A stretch of DNA of 64,000 nucleotides from Paenibacillus sp. UNC499MF (GTDB lineage: Bacteria > Bacillota > Bacilli > Paenibacillales > NBRC-103111). Location of the stretch: assembly GCF_900107975.1 (NCBI RefSeq), contig NZ_FNVF01000005.1, positions 242,304-306,303 of the forward strand, in the 5' to 3' direction. Made by a program: the position numbers and the translations under genes. This document shows, in pieces, positions 34,020 through 42,782 of the stretch. Every line of letters starts with the position of its first letter. Position 1 is the first letter of the stretch. The notes beneath the pieces are model-generated. The model saw only the letters and a program-made list of their open reading frames with translations, was not told the DNA's origin and did not search any database.

Positions 34020-35894
34020 TCAGAACGCGGCTACGGCTTTCTTCGTGGTTGCTTCCATGTAGGTCGCATGCCAGAGAGCGAACATGTAAATGGTCCACAG
34101 GCGGCGTGCATAATCGCCTTGTCCGTCCTGATGCAGCTTGGCCATTTTTTCGACCGCGTCAAGCCGCACATAGTCTTCGATGCCGCTCGCTTTAATCTGC
34201 TCCACCATCGTGGAACCCGTCGGCCCTTTGAGCCAATCGCGCAGCGGAACCGGGAATCCGAGTTTCGGACGGTTCAGGATGAAGTCCGGCACGATGCCTT
34301 CCATCGCCTTGCGGAAGATGTGCTTCGTGGTTCCTTCGGCAATCCGGTATTTCGTCGGGATACGCCGTGCAACCTCGAACAGTTCCTTGTCAAGCAGAGG
34401 AACGCGCAGCTCCAGGGAATGGGCCATCGTCATTTTGTCCGCTTTCATCAGGATGTCGCCCGGCATCCACAGGTTCATATCGATGTACTGCATCCGCGTC
34501 ACGGGATCCTGATGCTTCGTTTTATCGTAATATTGGGCGGCTATCTGGAACGGATTCTGATACCGTTTGAACATCTCGCTGTCTACGCGCAGCACTTCCG
34601 CCTTCATATCCTCGGTAAAAATCTTCGCGTTGCCGAGGAAGCGTTCTTCCAGCGGAGTCGTTCCGCGAAGCAGGTAGTTGCGGCCTTTCATGCCGGCGGG
34701 CAGCATTTTGACCAGCCGGTGAAGCATGCGGCGCACGGAAAGCGGCAGGCTCTCCAGCGGAGCCAGCGACAGAGGCTCCCGGTAGATCCGGTAGCCGCCG
34801 AACAGCTCGTCCGCGCCTTCACCCGACAGCGTCACGGTAACGTGCTCACGGGCAAGCTGGGCCACGTGATAGAGCGCGATGGCCGAAGGGTCGGCAACCG
34901 GCTCGTCCTGATGCCAGACGGCTTTCGGCAGCGTGTTGAAGAAATCTTCGCGCGTGATGATCTTCGAGTAGTGCTCCGTACCGAGCGCTTTGGCCGTTTC
35001 GGCCGCGATAAGAGTCTCGTTGTTCGGCCCTTCAAAGCCGACGGAGAACGTCCGGATAGGCTCGATCTGGCGCATATGAGCCGCAATCGCGGTCGAGTCG
35101 ATTCCGCTGGACAGGAAGCAGCCGCGCTCCACGTCGCTGACCATGTGATGGACGACGGAATCTTTGAGCGTTTCGCGGATTTGCTCCACATACTCTCCGA
35201 AAGGACGGTCCACCGGCTCGAACATCGGATCCCAGTAGCGGTGAATCGACATTTCGCCGTCGAAAGACGCTTTTATGTAATGCGCCGGCGGCAGCTTCTG
35301 AATCCCCTCGAACATCGTGTTCGGTTCAGGAACGTACTGGAACGTCAAATAGTTCATCAGGCTCTCGGTCCGGATCGACGGACTTACGCTTCCCGATGCG
35401 ACAAGGCTCTTGATTTCGGAGCCGAAAAGCAGCTGCCGGTCGTTGTACTGGTAATAAAAAGGTTTGATGCCGAAATGATCACGGGCGGCGAAAAGCTGCT
35501 TCTTGCGGCGGTCCCAGATGGCAAAGCCGAACATGCCGCGAAGATGCTTCACGCACTCTTCACCGAATTCTTCGTACAAATGGACGATGACTTCGGTATC
35601 GCTGTTCGTCCGGAAAACATGGCCGCGGTCCTGCAGCATGCTCCGCAAAGATTTATAATTGTAAATTTCCCCGTTAAAAATGATCCAAACGGATTCGTCT
35701 TCGTTGCAAAGCGGCTGATGACCCTCCGCAATATCAATAATCGACAATCTGCGGAACCCGAGCCCGATTCGATTCTCCGTCCAGAAGCCCGAGTCGTTCG
35801 GGCCGCGGTGATGAATCACGTCCGTCATCTGCTGAAGCATGGATACGGATGGCTCTCTATCTTCAAAATACATAACACCGGTGATACCACACAC
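34020..35894 (-). CDS. asnB: Asparagine synthetase, glutamine-hydrolysing
   Basis: This 624-residue enzyme makes asparagine from aspartate, ATP and glutamine. The N-terminal Ntn amidotransferase has the nucleophile Cys2 (MCGITGV) and IFNGEIYNY; the C-terminal synthetase has the ATP PP-loop SSGIDS (within CFLSSGIDSTAIA) and SGEGADELFGGY. The length is family typical. GTG start with GGAGGTG ten bases upstream. Bacilli have several paralogues (asnB, asnO, asnH); which this is cannot be fixed. It stands alone with a hairpin-rich 3' region. Confidence 0.95.
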   Translation of the reverse strand: MCGITGVMYFEDREPSVSMLQQMTDVIHHRGPNDSGFWTENRIGLGFRRLSIIDIAEGHQPLCNEDESVWIIFNGEIYNYKSLRSMLQDRGHVFRTNSDTEVIVHLYEEFGEECVKHLRGMFGFAIWDRRKKQLFAARDHFGIKPFYYQYNDRQLLFGSEIKSLVASGSVSPSIRTESLMNYLTFQYVPEPNTMFEGIQKLPPAHYIKASFDGEMSIHRYWDPMFEPVDRPFGEYVEQIRETLKDSVVHHMVSDVERGCFLSSGIDSTAIAAHMRQIEPIRTFSVGFEGPNNETLIAAETAKALGTEHYSKIITREDFFNTLPKAVWHQDEPVADPSAIALYHVAQLAREHVTVTLSGEGADELFGGYRIYREPLSLAPLESLPLSVRRMLHRLVKMLPAGMKGRNYLLRGTTPLEERFLGNAKIFTEDMKAEVLRVDSEMFKRYQNPFQIAAQYYDKTKHQDPVTRMQYIDMNLWMPGDILMKADKMTMAHSLELRVPLLDKELFEVARRIPTKYRIAEGTTKHIFRKAMEGIVPDFILNRPKLGFPVPLRDWLKGPTGSTMVEQIKASGIEDYVRLDAVEKMAKLHQDGQGDYARRLWTIYMFALWHATYMEATTKKAVAAF

Positions 35895-36028
35895 GAGTGA
35901 TTCACACCTCCACTAAAGCTACAACTAGTCTTGTTGTTATTCGATAAACTAGTATAGCACACCCGGTCGCCTTTCTGAAAATGAAAACTCGCGGCCCCCT
36001 TTAACCGCGGCTTTTTAAGCTTGCCGGA

Positions 36029-36059
36029 GACGCTTCATTTCTCACGGAACAGAAGCGTC
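36029..36059. repeat. Isolated 8-bp stem hairpin
   Basis: GACGCTTC and GAAGCGTC form a perfect stem with a 15-base loop; CTTTTT follows a few bases later on the plus strand. No plus-strand gene ends nearby. Confidence 0.4.
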
Positions 36060-36216
36060 TGCGCCTTTTTCGGGGACCGCGGGCCGCCCTCGTTTACAAA
36101 AACGCAATAACCCACATGAGGCGTTTAACAGATGAAGCCAGCCTCCGTTTTTTCATGTCCACCGCCCCTTTTCCTTCATGCATAATTGTTGGCATCAGGC
36201 AACTTTTAAGGGTAAA

Positions 36217-36290
36217 AAAACCGGGTTCCCTGCTCTCAGTCTATGTCCCTTCCCGTTAGAAGTGACAAACATGAGCAGGAGCCCGGTTTG
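36217..36290 (-). ncRNA. Large terminator-like hairpin, possible small structured RNA
   Basis: On the minus strand a stem of about 17 bp (AAACCGGGCTCCTGCTC with its partner, one bulge) closes a 38-base loop that has inner pairings (ATGT/ACAT, CTTC/GAAG), and seven T residues follow the stem. It lies 270 bases downstream of the PBP stop. Either a distant terminator of that gene or an independent small RNA; no promoter was recognised. Confidence 0.4.
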
Positions 36291-36561
36291 GATAATACGA
36301 CGGCATGATTCACGGCGGGTCTCGCTTATCCCGGCCGAATACATGCGGCGGGCAGCTCGGCCGCCACGGAAAGCCTCCGGCATCGTCTCCGTATCCGGAG
36401 GGAGCCCGCCGCCTTCCGCGCCATCCTCCGGTCAGACCGGCGAGGCCGTCTGTGCGGAGAACGGCCTGCGCACAGCCCGGCAGGCGTTCACCGTCACGTG
36501 TTGCTCCCGATAAGGGGCGTGTGACGGTGTCTCCTCAGCGGAGGCAGTACGGTGTTCCGGC

Positions 36562-38607
36562 CTAGTTCTTGGCCGTGCCGTCCGTCTTACCGTTTGCCGA
36601 TCCGCGCGGGGTGCCGTTCAGGCCGATATATTCGTCGTACGCGTCGAACATTTCCCTCGCGATCGGAGCGGCGCCGTAGGAACCGTAGCCCCCTTCGGGG
36701 ACGACGACCGCAACGGCAAGCTTCGGCTTATCGGCCGGAGCGAACGCGATAAATACGGCGTTGTCCACTTCTTTGGAGCCGATCTGCTGCGTGGACGTAC
36801 CCGTTTTGGCGGCTACGGTGTAGTTGACGCCGTCGAAGCCCTGCTTGCTGACTTCCTTCATGCCTTTGAAAATCGTGTCCCAATACTGCGGCTTGAACGA
36901 ATTTTCTTCGCTAAGCACTACGGGATCGAATTTCTTGATGGTCTCGCCTTCATACGTCGTAATCCGGTCCACGAACAGCGGCTTCATCCGTTTGCCGCGG
37001 CTGGCGAGCATGGCGGCGTGCTGGGCGAGCTGCAGCGTGGTCGACTTCTCGTTCTGCCCCCAGGAAGCGTAAACGAGTGCGGACTGCTTGCTGTCGAGCT
37101 TCGCGTTGGCGAGCGATTCGTTGGAGCCCGCATACTCGTTCGGAAGGCCGCTTTCCGTGGAAACGACGAGACCGAACCGCTTCAAGTAATCGTCCCACAC
37201 CTTGAGTCCGTCTTCCCGGTCGAAATACAGCCGTTCCCCGACCAGTGCGGACATAAACGTATTGGAGGAATGCTTGAGCGCGTCGGCGGCATTGATCGGA
37301 CCGAACGCTTTGCGTCCGGAGTTCCAGATCGTGCTCTGCGAGCCTTTCTTACCGAACGAATAAGAGCCTCTGTCGTTATAATAATCGTTCACGCCGAAAA
37401 AGCCTTCTTTAAGACCGACAAGCACGGTCAAAGGTTTAATCGTCGAACCCATGTACACGATGGAATTGGCGTGCTTCTTCAGCTCGTTCTCCGGATAGTC
37501 CGGATAGGCCGTCGTAATCGTCCCGTTGTTGACGAACGGCTGGATTTTTTTGTATTCCGTCGTCTTGATTCCGCCGGTCCACAGGTTGGGGTCGTAATCC
37601 GGCATGCTGGCCATAGCGACGACACGCCCCGTATCGACTTCCATGGCGACGGCGTAACCCGAACGGGCATTGGGCGAATAGCCGTAGGAGCTGGATTTCG
37701 GCTGCCGCAGGTAAGCCAGGTGATCCATAATTTTCTGTTCCGTGCGGTTCTGGATGTCCTTGTGAATCGTCAGGTACAGGTTGTTGCCTTTTTCCGGCTT
37801 GGTGACGGATACGGGCCCGATAATTTTCTGCGAGGAGTTTACGGGATATTTCTTATAGCCGTTCTTGCCGCGCAGTTCTTCCTGGTACATGAGCTCAAGC
37901 CCGTCATAGCCCACATCTTCGGTATCGAGATATTCGGCCGTGTTTTCTTTGTTTTTATAAAAGCTGAGCCCGTACTTGGATTCCCGCGCGGTCGAAAACT
38001 GCCGCATGTACCCGGTCAGCTGTACCGCGATTTTATCCTGGTCGTAAGTCCGGATGCTCTCTTCCATCACTTCGATCCATTTGAATTCATCCCGGTGCTC
38101 CAGCAGATAGGAGACCTCTTCCTTCGTGAGATCGGCTTTGATCCGTCTCGGAATCGAGTAATAGCTCGGCGCCTTCGTCTGCTGCTGGTTAATATCGTAG
38201 CCCACGTCCATCAGCTCCACGATTTCCTCGGGCGTCAGAGGTTTGGCGGTCTTGGACCCGTACTGCTGGAAAACTTCGGCAAGCTTGCGGGCGAGATCGA
38301 TTACCTCTTCCTTATTGTTCTGCCCCGATTCAATCCGGAAAAAGACCGACTGAACGGGAATCGTATAAGCGATTGGGTAACTGTTGGAATCATAAATATT
38401 GCCCCGGATCGGAGGGATGGGAGTTTCCCGGTTGGTTGCCGAGTTCTCCTCTTCCGCGAGCCTGTCTCCTTCGACAAACTGGAGGATGGCCAGGCGGACA
38501 ATCAGAACGGAGAACAAAATAAACGTCGTGAAAAAGAACAAATTAATGCGAACAGAGAAACGCGTGCGTTTAGAGGAATCGGGTTTTTCTAAATCTTCGT
38601 TGTGCAT
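36562..38607 (-). CDS. Class B penicillin-binding protein (PBP2 type)
   Basis: A 681-residue peptidoglycan transpeptidase. One N-terminal membrane anchor (about 21-43) precedes the dimerisation module and the transpeptidase domain with the serine motif STIK (S388-K391), SSN (447-449) and KTG (601-603). It lacks a glycosyltransferase domain. It resembles PbpA/PbpH/MrdA-type elongation enzymes of Bacilli. No rodA-type partner is adjacent. The protein has a Gly/Ser/Asn-rich C-terminal tail. Confidence 0.93.
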   Translation of the reverse strand: MHNEDLEKPDSSKRTRFSVRINLFFFTTFILFSVLIVRLAILQFVEGDRLAEEENSATNRETPIPPIRGNIYDSNSYPIAYTIPVQSVFFRIESGQNNKEEVIDLARKLAEVFQQYGSKTAKPLTPEEIVELMDVGYDINQQQTKAPSYYSIPRRIKADLTKEEVSYLLEHRDEFKWIEVMEESIRTYDQDKIAVQLTGYMRQFSTARESKYGLSFYKNKENTAEYLDTEDVGYDGLELMYQEELRGKNGYKKYPVNSSQKIIGPVSVTKPEKGNNLYLTIHKDIQNRTEQKIMDHLAYLRQPKSSSYGYSPNARSGYAVAMEVDTGRVVAMASMPDYDPNLWTGGIKTTEYKKIQPFVNNGTITTAYPDYPENELKKHANSIVYMGSTIKPLTVLVGLKEGFFGVNDYYNDRGSYSFGKKGSQSTIWNSGRKAFGPINAADALKHSSNTFMSALVGERLYFDREDGLKVWDDYLKRFGLVVSTESGLPNEYAGSNESLANAKLDSKQSALVYASWGQNEKSTTLQLAQHAAMLASRGKRMKPLFVDRITTYEGETIKKFDPVVLSEENSFKPQYWDTIFKGMKEVSKQGFDGVNYTVAAKTGTSTQQIGSKEVDNAVFIAFAPADKPKLAVAVVVPEGGYGSYGAAPIAREMFDAYDEYIGLNGTPRGSANGKTDGTAKN

Positions 38608-38730
38608 CCTTGCTTCCTTCCTTGTGTCCTTTTCTATCCTTGCTCTATCTACCAGTTTACCATAGACCGGTACCGCTAGAAAAATGTAAGAGAATGGAAA
38701 AATTGCTCCGCTGCGATTCCGGCAAAAGAA

Positions 38731-38757
38731 AACCGCCCCCCGTAAGGGAGCGGTCCT
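38731..38757 (-). terminator. Terminator of the transglutaminase gene
   Basis: ACCGCTCCC pairs with GGGGGCGGT around TTAC, followed by TTTTCTTTT on the minus strand. Confidence 0.75.
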
Positions 38758-39909
38758 TTAAGCTTCACGGATATGCGTCTGGTTAAAGTTCGACGGGTTA
38801 AACCAGTCGCCTCCGCTGGAAAACCAGGTGGAATCGAGCGGAATCCATTCCTTGGAATCCGCCAGATACACTTCGTTCCAGGCATGCGGACCGTATCCGC
38901 CCCGCCCGTCGTACCCGAGGCCGGTCACCACTTTCACGTCAAGACCGACGGAACGGGCCATAACGGCGTAAAGACGGGAGTAGTCGATGCATACCCCTTT
39001 GCGCGTCGCAAACGTATCCTCCGGCGTCTGTTCCTTCCAGATACGCTGCTGCTCGTAAAGCTCGACTTTGTTCCAGTCGTATTCGACCCGGCTGCCGACC
39101 CATTTGTAGAGCAGCTCCGCTTTCTCCTCATCCGTCTTGCCCGCCCTCGTGACTTCCTGGGCAGCCGCGGAGATATTGTTCGGAATGTTCGCGTCCAGCA
39201 CTTCGTATTTGCGCTGCAGAATCTGGCTGAATTCCTGCTCGACGGCTCTGGTGAATACCGGCACCTGATTTTGCAGAAAATCGCCCGTAAACGGCTGGAT
39301 GACTTCCTGCGCGCCTTTCTGGTACAGGGACGAAGCCTGAATATACCCGGCGGGCTTCGCCTGCGGGAACAGCGTCACAAAGACAAACAGCACGGCTACG
39401 ACGAGCAGGGCCCGCCAAACGCCCGTTACGGACCCGATCAGCCCGCCTGTCGCCGCGCTGATGACGGAAGGGCTGTTCTCCCGGTCCCAGCGGCTTTGCG
39501 CCCATCTGAGCAGAACGGGGTCGACAAACCAGTAAAGAGCCTGACGGATGATCAGATAAGCCAGCAGGAACAGGACGCCGAAGCGGAACAGCTCGAAATC
39601 GCGGACAGCCGTAACCGCCGTGTAATACGTCTGCTTCCAGACCGGCATTTCCTGGGCCGGTATTTGAATGGCAAGGCTGTTCAGCCAATTGCGGACGGGG
39701 TCCGAAACCAGCGTCGCGGTCTGCCAGGCCAGATAAATGGCCACTACCGTGATCAGAATTCCGCAGACCATATGAAGCAAGTGCTTGGCAGAACCGGAGG
39801 CTCCGCGTATGATGCCTTGAACGGCTGAAACGATCACGATGAGGATAAGTGCAACCGAGATGAAATTGATCGTCGTGTCCCCGGAAAACAACGAGGTAAA
39901 CATAGGCAT
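38758..39909 (-). CDS. Membrane protein with CvpA-like N-terminus and transglutaminase-like domain
   Basis: This 383-residue protein has about four N-terminal membrane helices (residues about 14-180), with a CvpA-like look (SAVQGIIRGASGSAKHL), then an extracytoplasmic or cytoplasmic transglutaminase-like papain fold. The catalytic triad is C307 (GVCIDYSRL), H342 (GPHAWNEV) and D359 (LDSTW). Such domains are peptidases, amidases or cross-linkers. The PBP gene follows 150 bases later on the same strand, which suggests cell-wall work. SD AGGAGG precedes the ATG. Confidence 0.85.
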   Translation of the reverse strand: MPMFTSLFSGDTTINFISVALILIVIVSAVQGIIRGASGSAKHLLHMVCGILITVVAIYLAWQTATLVSDPVRNWLNSLAIQIPAQEMPVWKQTYYTAVTAVRDFELFRFGVLFLLAYLIIRQALYWFVDPVLLRWAQSRWDRENSPSVISAATGGLIGSVTGVWRALLVVAVLFVFVTLFPQAKPAGYIQASSLYQKGAQEVIQPFTGDFLQNQVPVFTRAVEQEFSQILQRKYEVLDANIPNNISAAAQEVTRAGKTDEEKAELLYKWVGSRVEYDWNKVELYEQQRIWKEQTPEDTFATRKGVCIDYSRLYAVMARSVGLDVKVVTGLGYDGRGGYGPHAWNEVYLADSKEWIPLDSTWFSSGGDWFNPSNFNQTHIREA

Positions 39910-39947
39910 GCGGGCCTCCTTTTGTACAAATATGACTTCGCTTTGTA

Positions 39948-40370
39948 TTATTGGCCGGCGTTCTTCTTCGCCTGCTCTACGAATGCGCGGACCGCTTCTT
40001 CTGCTTTAACCTTAAAAGTCTGGTTCATAAACGTGACGGACACCTCGGACGAGCCGGGTGTTCCTTCAATTTTAACATTTTTGGTTGCCGCTGTATAAGT
40101 ACCGTCCGGGTTGGCCGTGTAGGTGGCATCTTTGGCTTCGTTCTGCACGGCTTTGACCGCTTGGCTGCTGAGCTCGGTTAAGGCGGCGTTACCGATACTT
40201 TGCAGCGTATCCTTATAGTTGGCCCCGTAAACCACGAGCGCCCCCACGATGGCGATAACCAGCAGCCACTTGACCACGGTTTTGACAAGACTGACGACGA
40301 CGAGCAGAACGATGACAGCCACGAGAATCAGCAGCCAGCGCTCCTGAAAAAACGCTATCCAGGCATCCAT
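39948..40370 (-). CDS. Membrane-anchored hypothetical protein
   Basis: A 140-residue protein: an N-terminal helical segment, a strong hydrophobic stretch (ILVAVIVLLVVVSLVKTVVKWLLVIAIVGALVVYG, which I read as two helices), and a C-terminal soluble region with a beta-rich part (YTANPDGTYTAATKNVKIEG). I do not recognise the family. It lies just upstream of the transglutaminase gene (38-base gap) and is likely cotranscribed. Confidence 0.75.
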   Translation of the reverse strand: MDAWIAFFQERWLLILVAVIVLLVVVSLVKTVVKWLLVIAIVGALVVYGANYKDTLQSIGNAALTELSSQAVKAVQNEAKDATYTANPDGTYTAATKNVKIEGTPGSSEVSVTFMNQTFKVKAEEAVRAFVEQAKKNAGQ

Positions 40371-40427
40371 TTCCTTGTATATCCCCCTTTGTAAAATAAA
40401 ATACCGGCTCCGCCCGGCGGAAAGTCT

Positions 40428-40583
40428 TTACTCCTCTTCCCGTTTTCTGCGAAGCTCCTTCAATTCCTGCCGGATCTGTTCTTCACGGTCGGTTTCCTGC
40501 CGCACGCTCCGTCTCGTTCTCAGAAACCGGATAACGGCCAAAGCGCCGAGCGCGGCCAGCAGAGCGACGATGAACGTGTCCAT
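40428..40583 (-). CDS. Small single-pass membrane protein
   Basis: A 51-residue protein: one hydrophobic helix (TFIVALLAALGALAVIRFL) followed by a highly charged Arg/Glu helix (RQETDREEQIRQELKELRRK). AAGGTGG precedes the ATG at 40583. Unknown function. First gene of the row 40428, 39948, 38758, 36562, which may be one envelope operon. Confidence 0.65.
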   Translation of the reverse strand: MDTFIVALLAALGALAVIRFLRTRRSVRQETDREEQIRQELKELRRKREEE

Positions 40584-40724
40584 ACGGCCACCTTCTTCCT
40601 TTTCTAATACGTGCCTGAATGTTAACGGTAGCATAAGTACGGGACAAGGGGCGTACATCTAGAAAAGACGAACGGAACCGAGAAGTTGTTTCGCCAGCAA
40701 AAATAACGAGGCGGTGTGCTACGT

Positions 40725-42020
40725 ATGAAAACGGCAATATGGCTTTATTTCTTCATGTTTGTCGCATTCTTCGACTTACATGCCCAATACCCCATCCTGA
40801 CGCCTTTCGCGCTGTCCCTGGGCGCGGCGCCTTCGTTTATCGGTCTGATCATGGGGATGTATTCTCTCACCCATCTCCCCGGCAATCTGCTCGCCGGCTA
40901 CGGGGTCGATAAATACGGAAGCAAGCTCTTCATCGTGTTCAGCCTGATTGTAGCAGGTATCGTGCTTATCTTTCAATCGCAGGTTAAGGACCCCTGGCAG
41001 CTTCTGATGATCCGTTCCATCAGCGGCTTTGTGCTCGCCTTCCTGTCTCCCGCCTGCTTGTCGATGCTCGCCAAAATCGCCAGAGACAGCGTGCACCAGA
41101 GCAAGCTTATGGCCGGAAACGGGCTGATCCATACGCTCGCGTCCGTCGTCTCTCCCGCTGCCGGAGCCTATCTCGTCGCCCAGTTCGGCTTCACGGCCTC
41201 CTTCACGCTTCTCGGCTGGCTGCTGATTGTGACGGGCCTGCTGTCCATTCCGTGGCTGAAAGAGACGCGCCCCGAAGGCGCGCTTCCGCCGCTTCACACG
41301 GGAGCCGGTTCAGCCTCCGCTTCCGCACGGAACGGCGTATCCGCCCGGACCCGGAACCCCGAAAACGGCGGCACGGATACCGCCGCGGCTCCACCCGGAT
41401 CGCAGGGTGCCGGACGGAAGGCTTCACAGCTTCATGCGCCGGCAGCGGACAACTCCGGAGTTCTGGACGGCAGCGGGGATGCCGACAAAATCCCGTGGAT
41501 GTTCTATTTCGTTCCGCTGGCGATTTCCTGTTCGCAGGGAATTTTATTCTTCGAGCTTCCCCTGATGAAAACCGCCCAGTCCTCGCTGCTTACTTCCGGG
41601 CTGTTCTTCTCCGTGATCAGTCTCGGCGCTCTTGTGACGCTCAGCATGCTGTTCCTGAACCGGATCCCGCCCGCGCACCGGACCGTTGCCGGAGCTCTTT
41701 CCCTGGCTGTGCTTTTCTTCGGGCTCGCGGTGGACTGGCCGCTTCCTTTGACGGTCACCCTGTTTATGATCGGGATGGCCAAAGGGCTTATTTTCCCGTC
41801 GCTCGCGACCCTGCTCGCCGGTATAACGAGCAGCAACCGATACGGCCGGGTGTTCTCGCTCCTCTCCATCGCCTACTCCATCGGCGCTTTTATCGGTCCG
41901 ATGGTGGCGGGCAAGCTGCGTGACTCCATCTCGCCCTACTTTCTTGCCTTCGTTATCCTCATGGCCGCGCTGACATTGCTACCGTTCCGGGTTCTGAAGC
42001 ACAAGCCCGTGGCTGTCTGA
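40725..42020 (+). CDS. MFS transporter with long cytoplasmic linker
   Basis: A 431-residue major facilitator with 12 helices. The motif-A-like segment GYGVDKYGSK follows helix 2. Between the two halves (residues about 190-255) is a long, low-complexity Ala/Gly/Ser linker, longer than usual. Substrate unknown; drug or metabolite efflux is the usual guess. The ATG at 40725 with GAGGCGG upstream is favoured over the GTG at 40716. Confidence 0.88.
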   Translation: MKTAIWLYFFMFVAFFDLHAQYPILTPFALSLGAAPSFIGLIMGMYSLTHLPGNLLAGYGVDKYGSKLFIVFSLIVAGIVLIFQSQVKDPWQLLMIRSISGFVLAFLSPACLSMLAKIARDSVHQSKLMAGNGLIHTLASVVSPAAGAYLVAQFGFTASFTLLGWLLIVTGLLSIPWLKETRPEGALPPLHTGAGSASASARNGVSARTRNPENGGTDTAAAPPGSQGAGRKASQLHAPAADNSGVLDGSGDADKIPWMFYFVPLAISCSQGILFFELPLMKTAQSSLLTSGLFFSVISLGALVTLSMLFLNRIPPAHRTVAGALSLAVLFFGLAVDWPLPLTVTLFMIGMAKGLIFPSLATLLAGITSSNRYGRVFSLLSIAYSIGAFIGPMVAGKLRDSISPYFLAFVILMAALTLLPFRVLKHKPVAV

Positions 42021-42131
42021 TCCCGTCCGTTTCGCTGCCGCCCTCTTGGGCTAAAGCGCAGGAATTCCTTTTATTACAGTCATACGATACAAGGTCAGGT
42101 GATCAATCGAACAAAGGAGTGAAGACGAGCA

Positions 42132-42218
42132 ATCGGCGGATACGGCGTTTGGACTTCGACGGGAACGATTCTCGTTCTGTTCATTTTGCTCGTTATCATT
42201 TCGCGCACATTCATCTAA
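42132..42218 (+). CDS. YjcZ-like tiny sporulation peptide without a canonical start codon
   Basis: A 28-codon frame reads IGGYGVWTSTGTILVLFI, then LLVIISRTFI and TAA. This is the YjcZ pattern: a Gly/Tyr-rich start, a hydrophobic helix, a short basic end. AAAGGAG lies 12 bases upstream of the first codon, ATC, and an in-frame TGA stands immediately before it. No ATG, GTG or TTG exists in that frame. A strong terminator follows 30 bases after the stop, so the transcript is real. Possibly a rare ATC start, or a decayed start codon. I place the start provisionally. Confidence 0.5.
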   Translation: MGGYGVWTSTGTILVLFILLVIISRTFI

Positions 42219-42250
42219 CCATACAGCATAGCGCCTGCAAAAGGACGCGA

Positions 42251-42282
42251 AAGACGGCTTGATTGTTCAAGCCGTCTTTTTT
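42251..42282 (+). terminator. Strong terminator after the YjcZ-like ORF
   Basis: AAGACGGCTTGA pairs with TTCAAGCCGTCTT followed by six T residues. Confidence 0.9.
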
Positions 42283-42430
42283 GGCGTTTCGACATTTCCC
42301 AGGAAATGCACATCATTCTTTGCCGATCGGACTATTTGTGAGCGGGAATTCTGTCTATTATAATAAATATCGACACTTATCTGCACCTTGAACAGACAAG
42401 CGGAAGGCGCTTGAACGGAGGAACCGGAAT

Positions 42431-42778
42431 ATGTCTATCGCCATTATCGTGGAGGGAAAAAACGACCGCAGCAGGCTACGGCGTCTGCTCAGCGGTGAAG
42501 TCGATATTTACTGTACATACGGGACACCCGGCACGGAAGCTCTGGAGCAGCTGAAGAAAAAAGTCGGGACGCGTGAAGTGTATATATTTACGGACAACGA
42601 CTCTTCCGGCAAAAAAATCCGCGGCCGCCTCCGGGACTTGTTTCCGGACGGCGAGCAAATTTACACGAGACGCGGCTACGCGGGCGTGGAAGGTACACCC
42701 GAAGAATATTTGATCCAGCAATTGGAAAAGGCGGGGCTCGAAGAATACATCCTGTATCCCCCGGCTCCCGCCTTGTAA
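42431..42778 (+). CDS. Small Toprim-domain protein
   Basis: A 115-residue stand-alone Toprim domain. The catalytic Glu is in IIVEGKNDRSRL and the DxD-type acidic site in YIFTDNDSSGKKIR. It resembles the catalytic domain of RNase M5 and small primase-like nucleases, and could act in RNA or DNA processing; substrate unknown. AACGGAGG precedes the ATG. It converges with the sco gene. Confidence 0.88.
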   Translation: MSIAIIVEGKNDRSRLRRLLSGEVDIYCTYGTPGTEALEQLKKKVGTREVYIFTDNDSSGKKIRGRLRDLFPDGEQIYTRRGYAGVEGTPEEYLIQQLEKAGLEEYILYPPAPAL

Positions 42779-42782
42779 GTGC

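Larger units (their letters stand above)
35895..36561. other. Hairpin-rich intergenic region between asnB and the PBP gene
   Basis: About 670 bases with no gene I can support. It holds the asnB promoter area (a TATACT -10 on the minus strand near 35950 and two ACTAGT palindromes), and the two large hairpins listed separately. Confidence 0.55.

Noticed and set aside
37018-38592. A 524-codon frame opposite the PBP gene.
   Set aside because: Mirror frame of a well-recognised gene; no recognisable domain.
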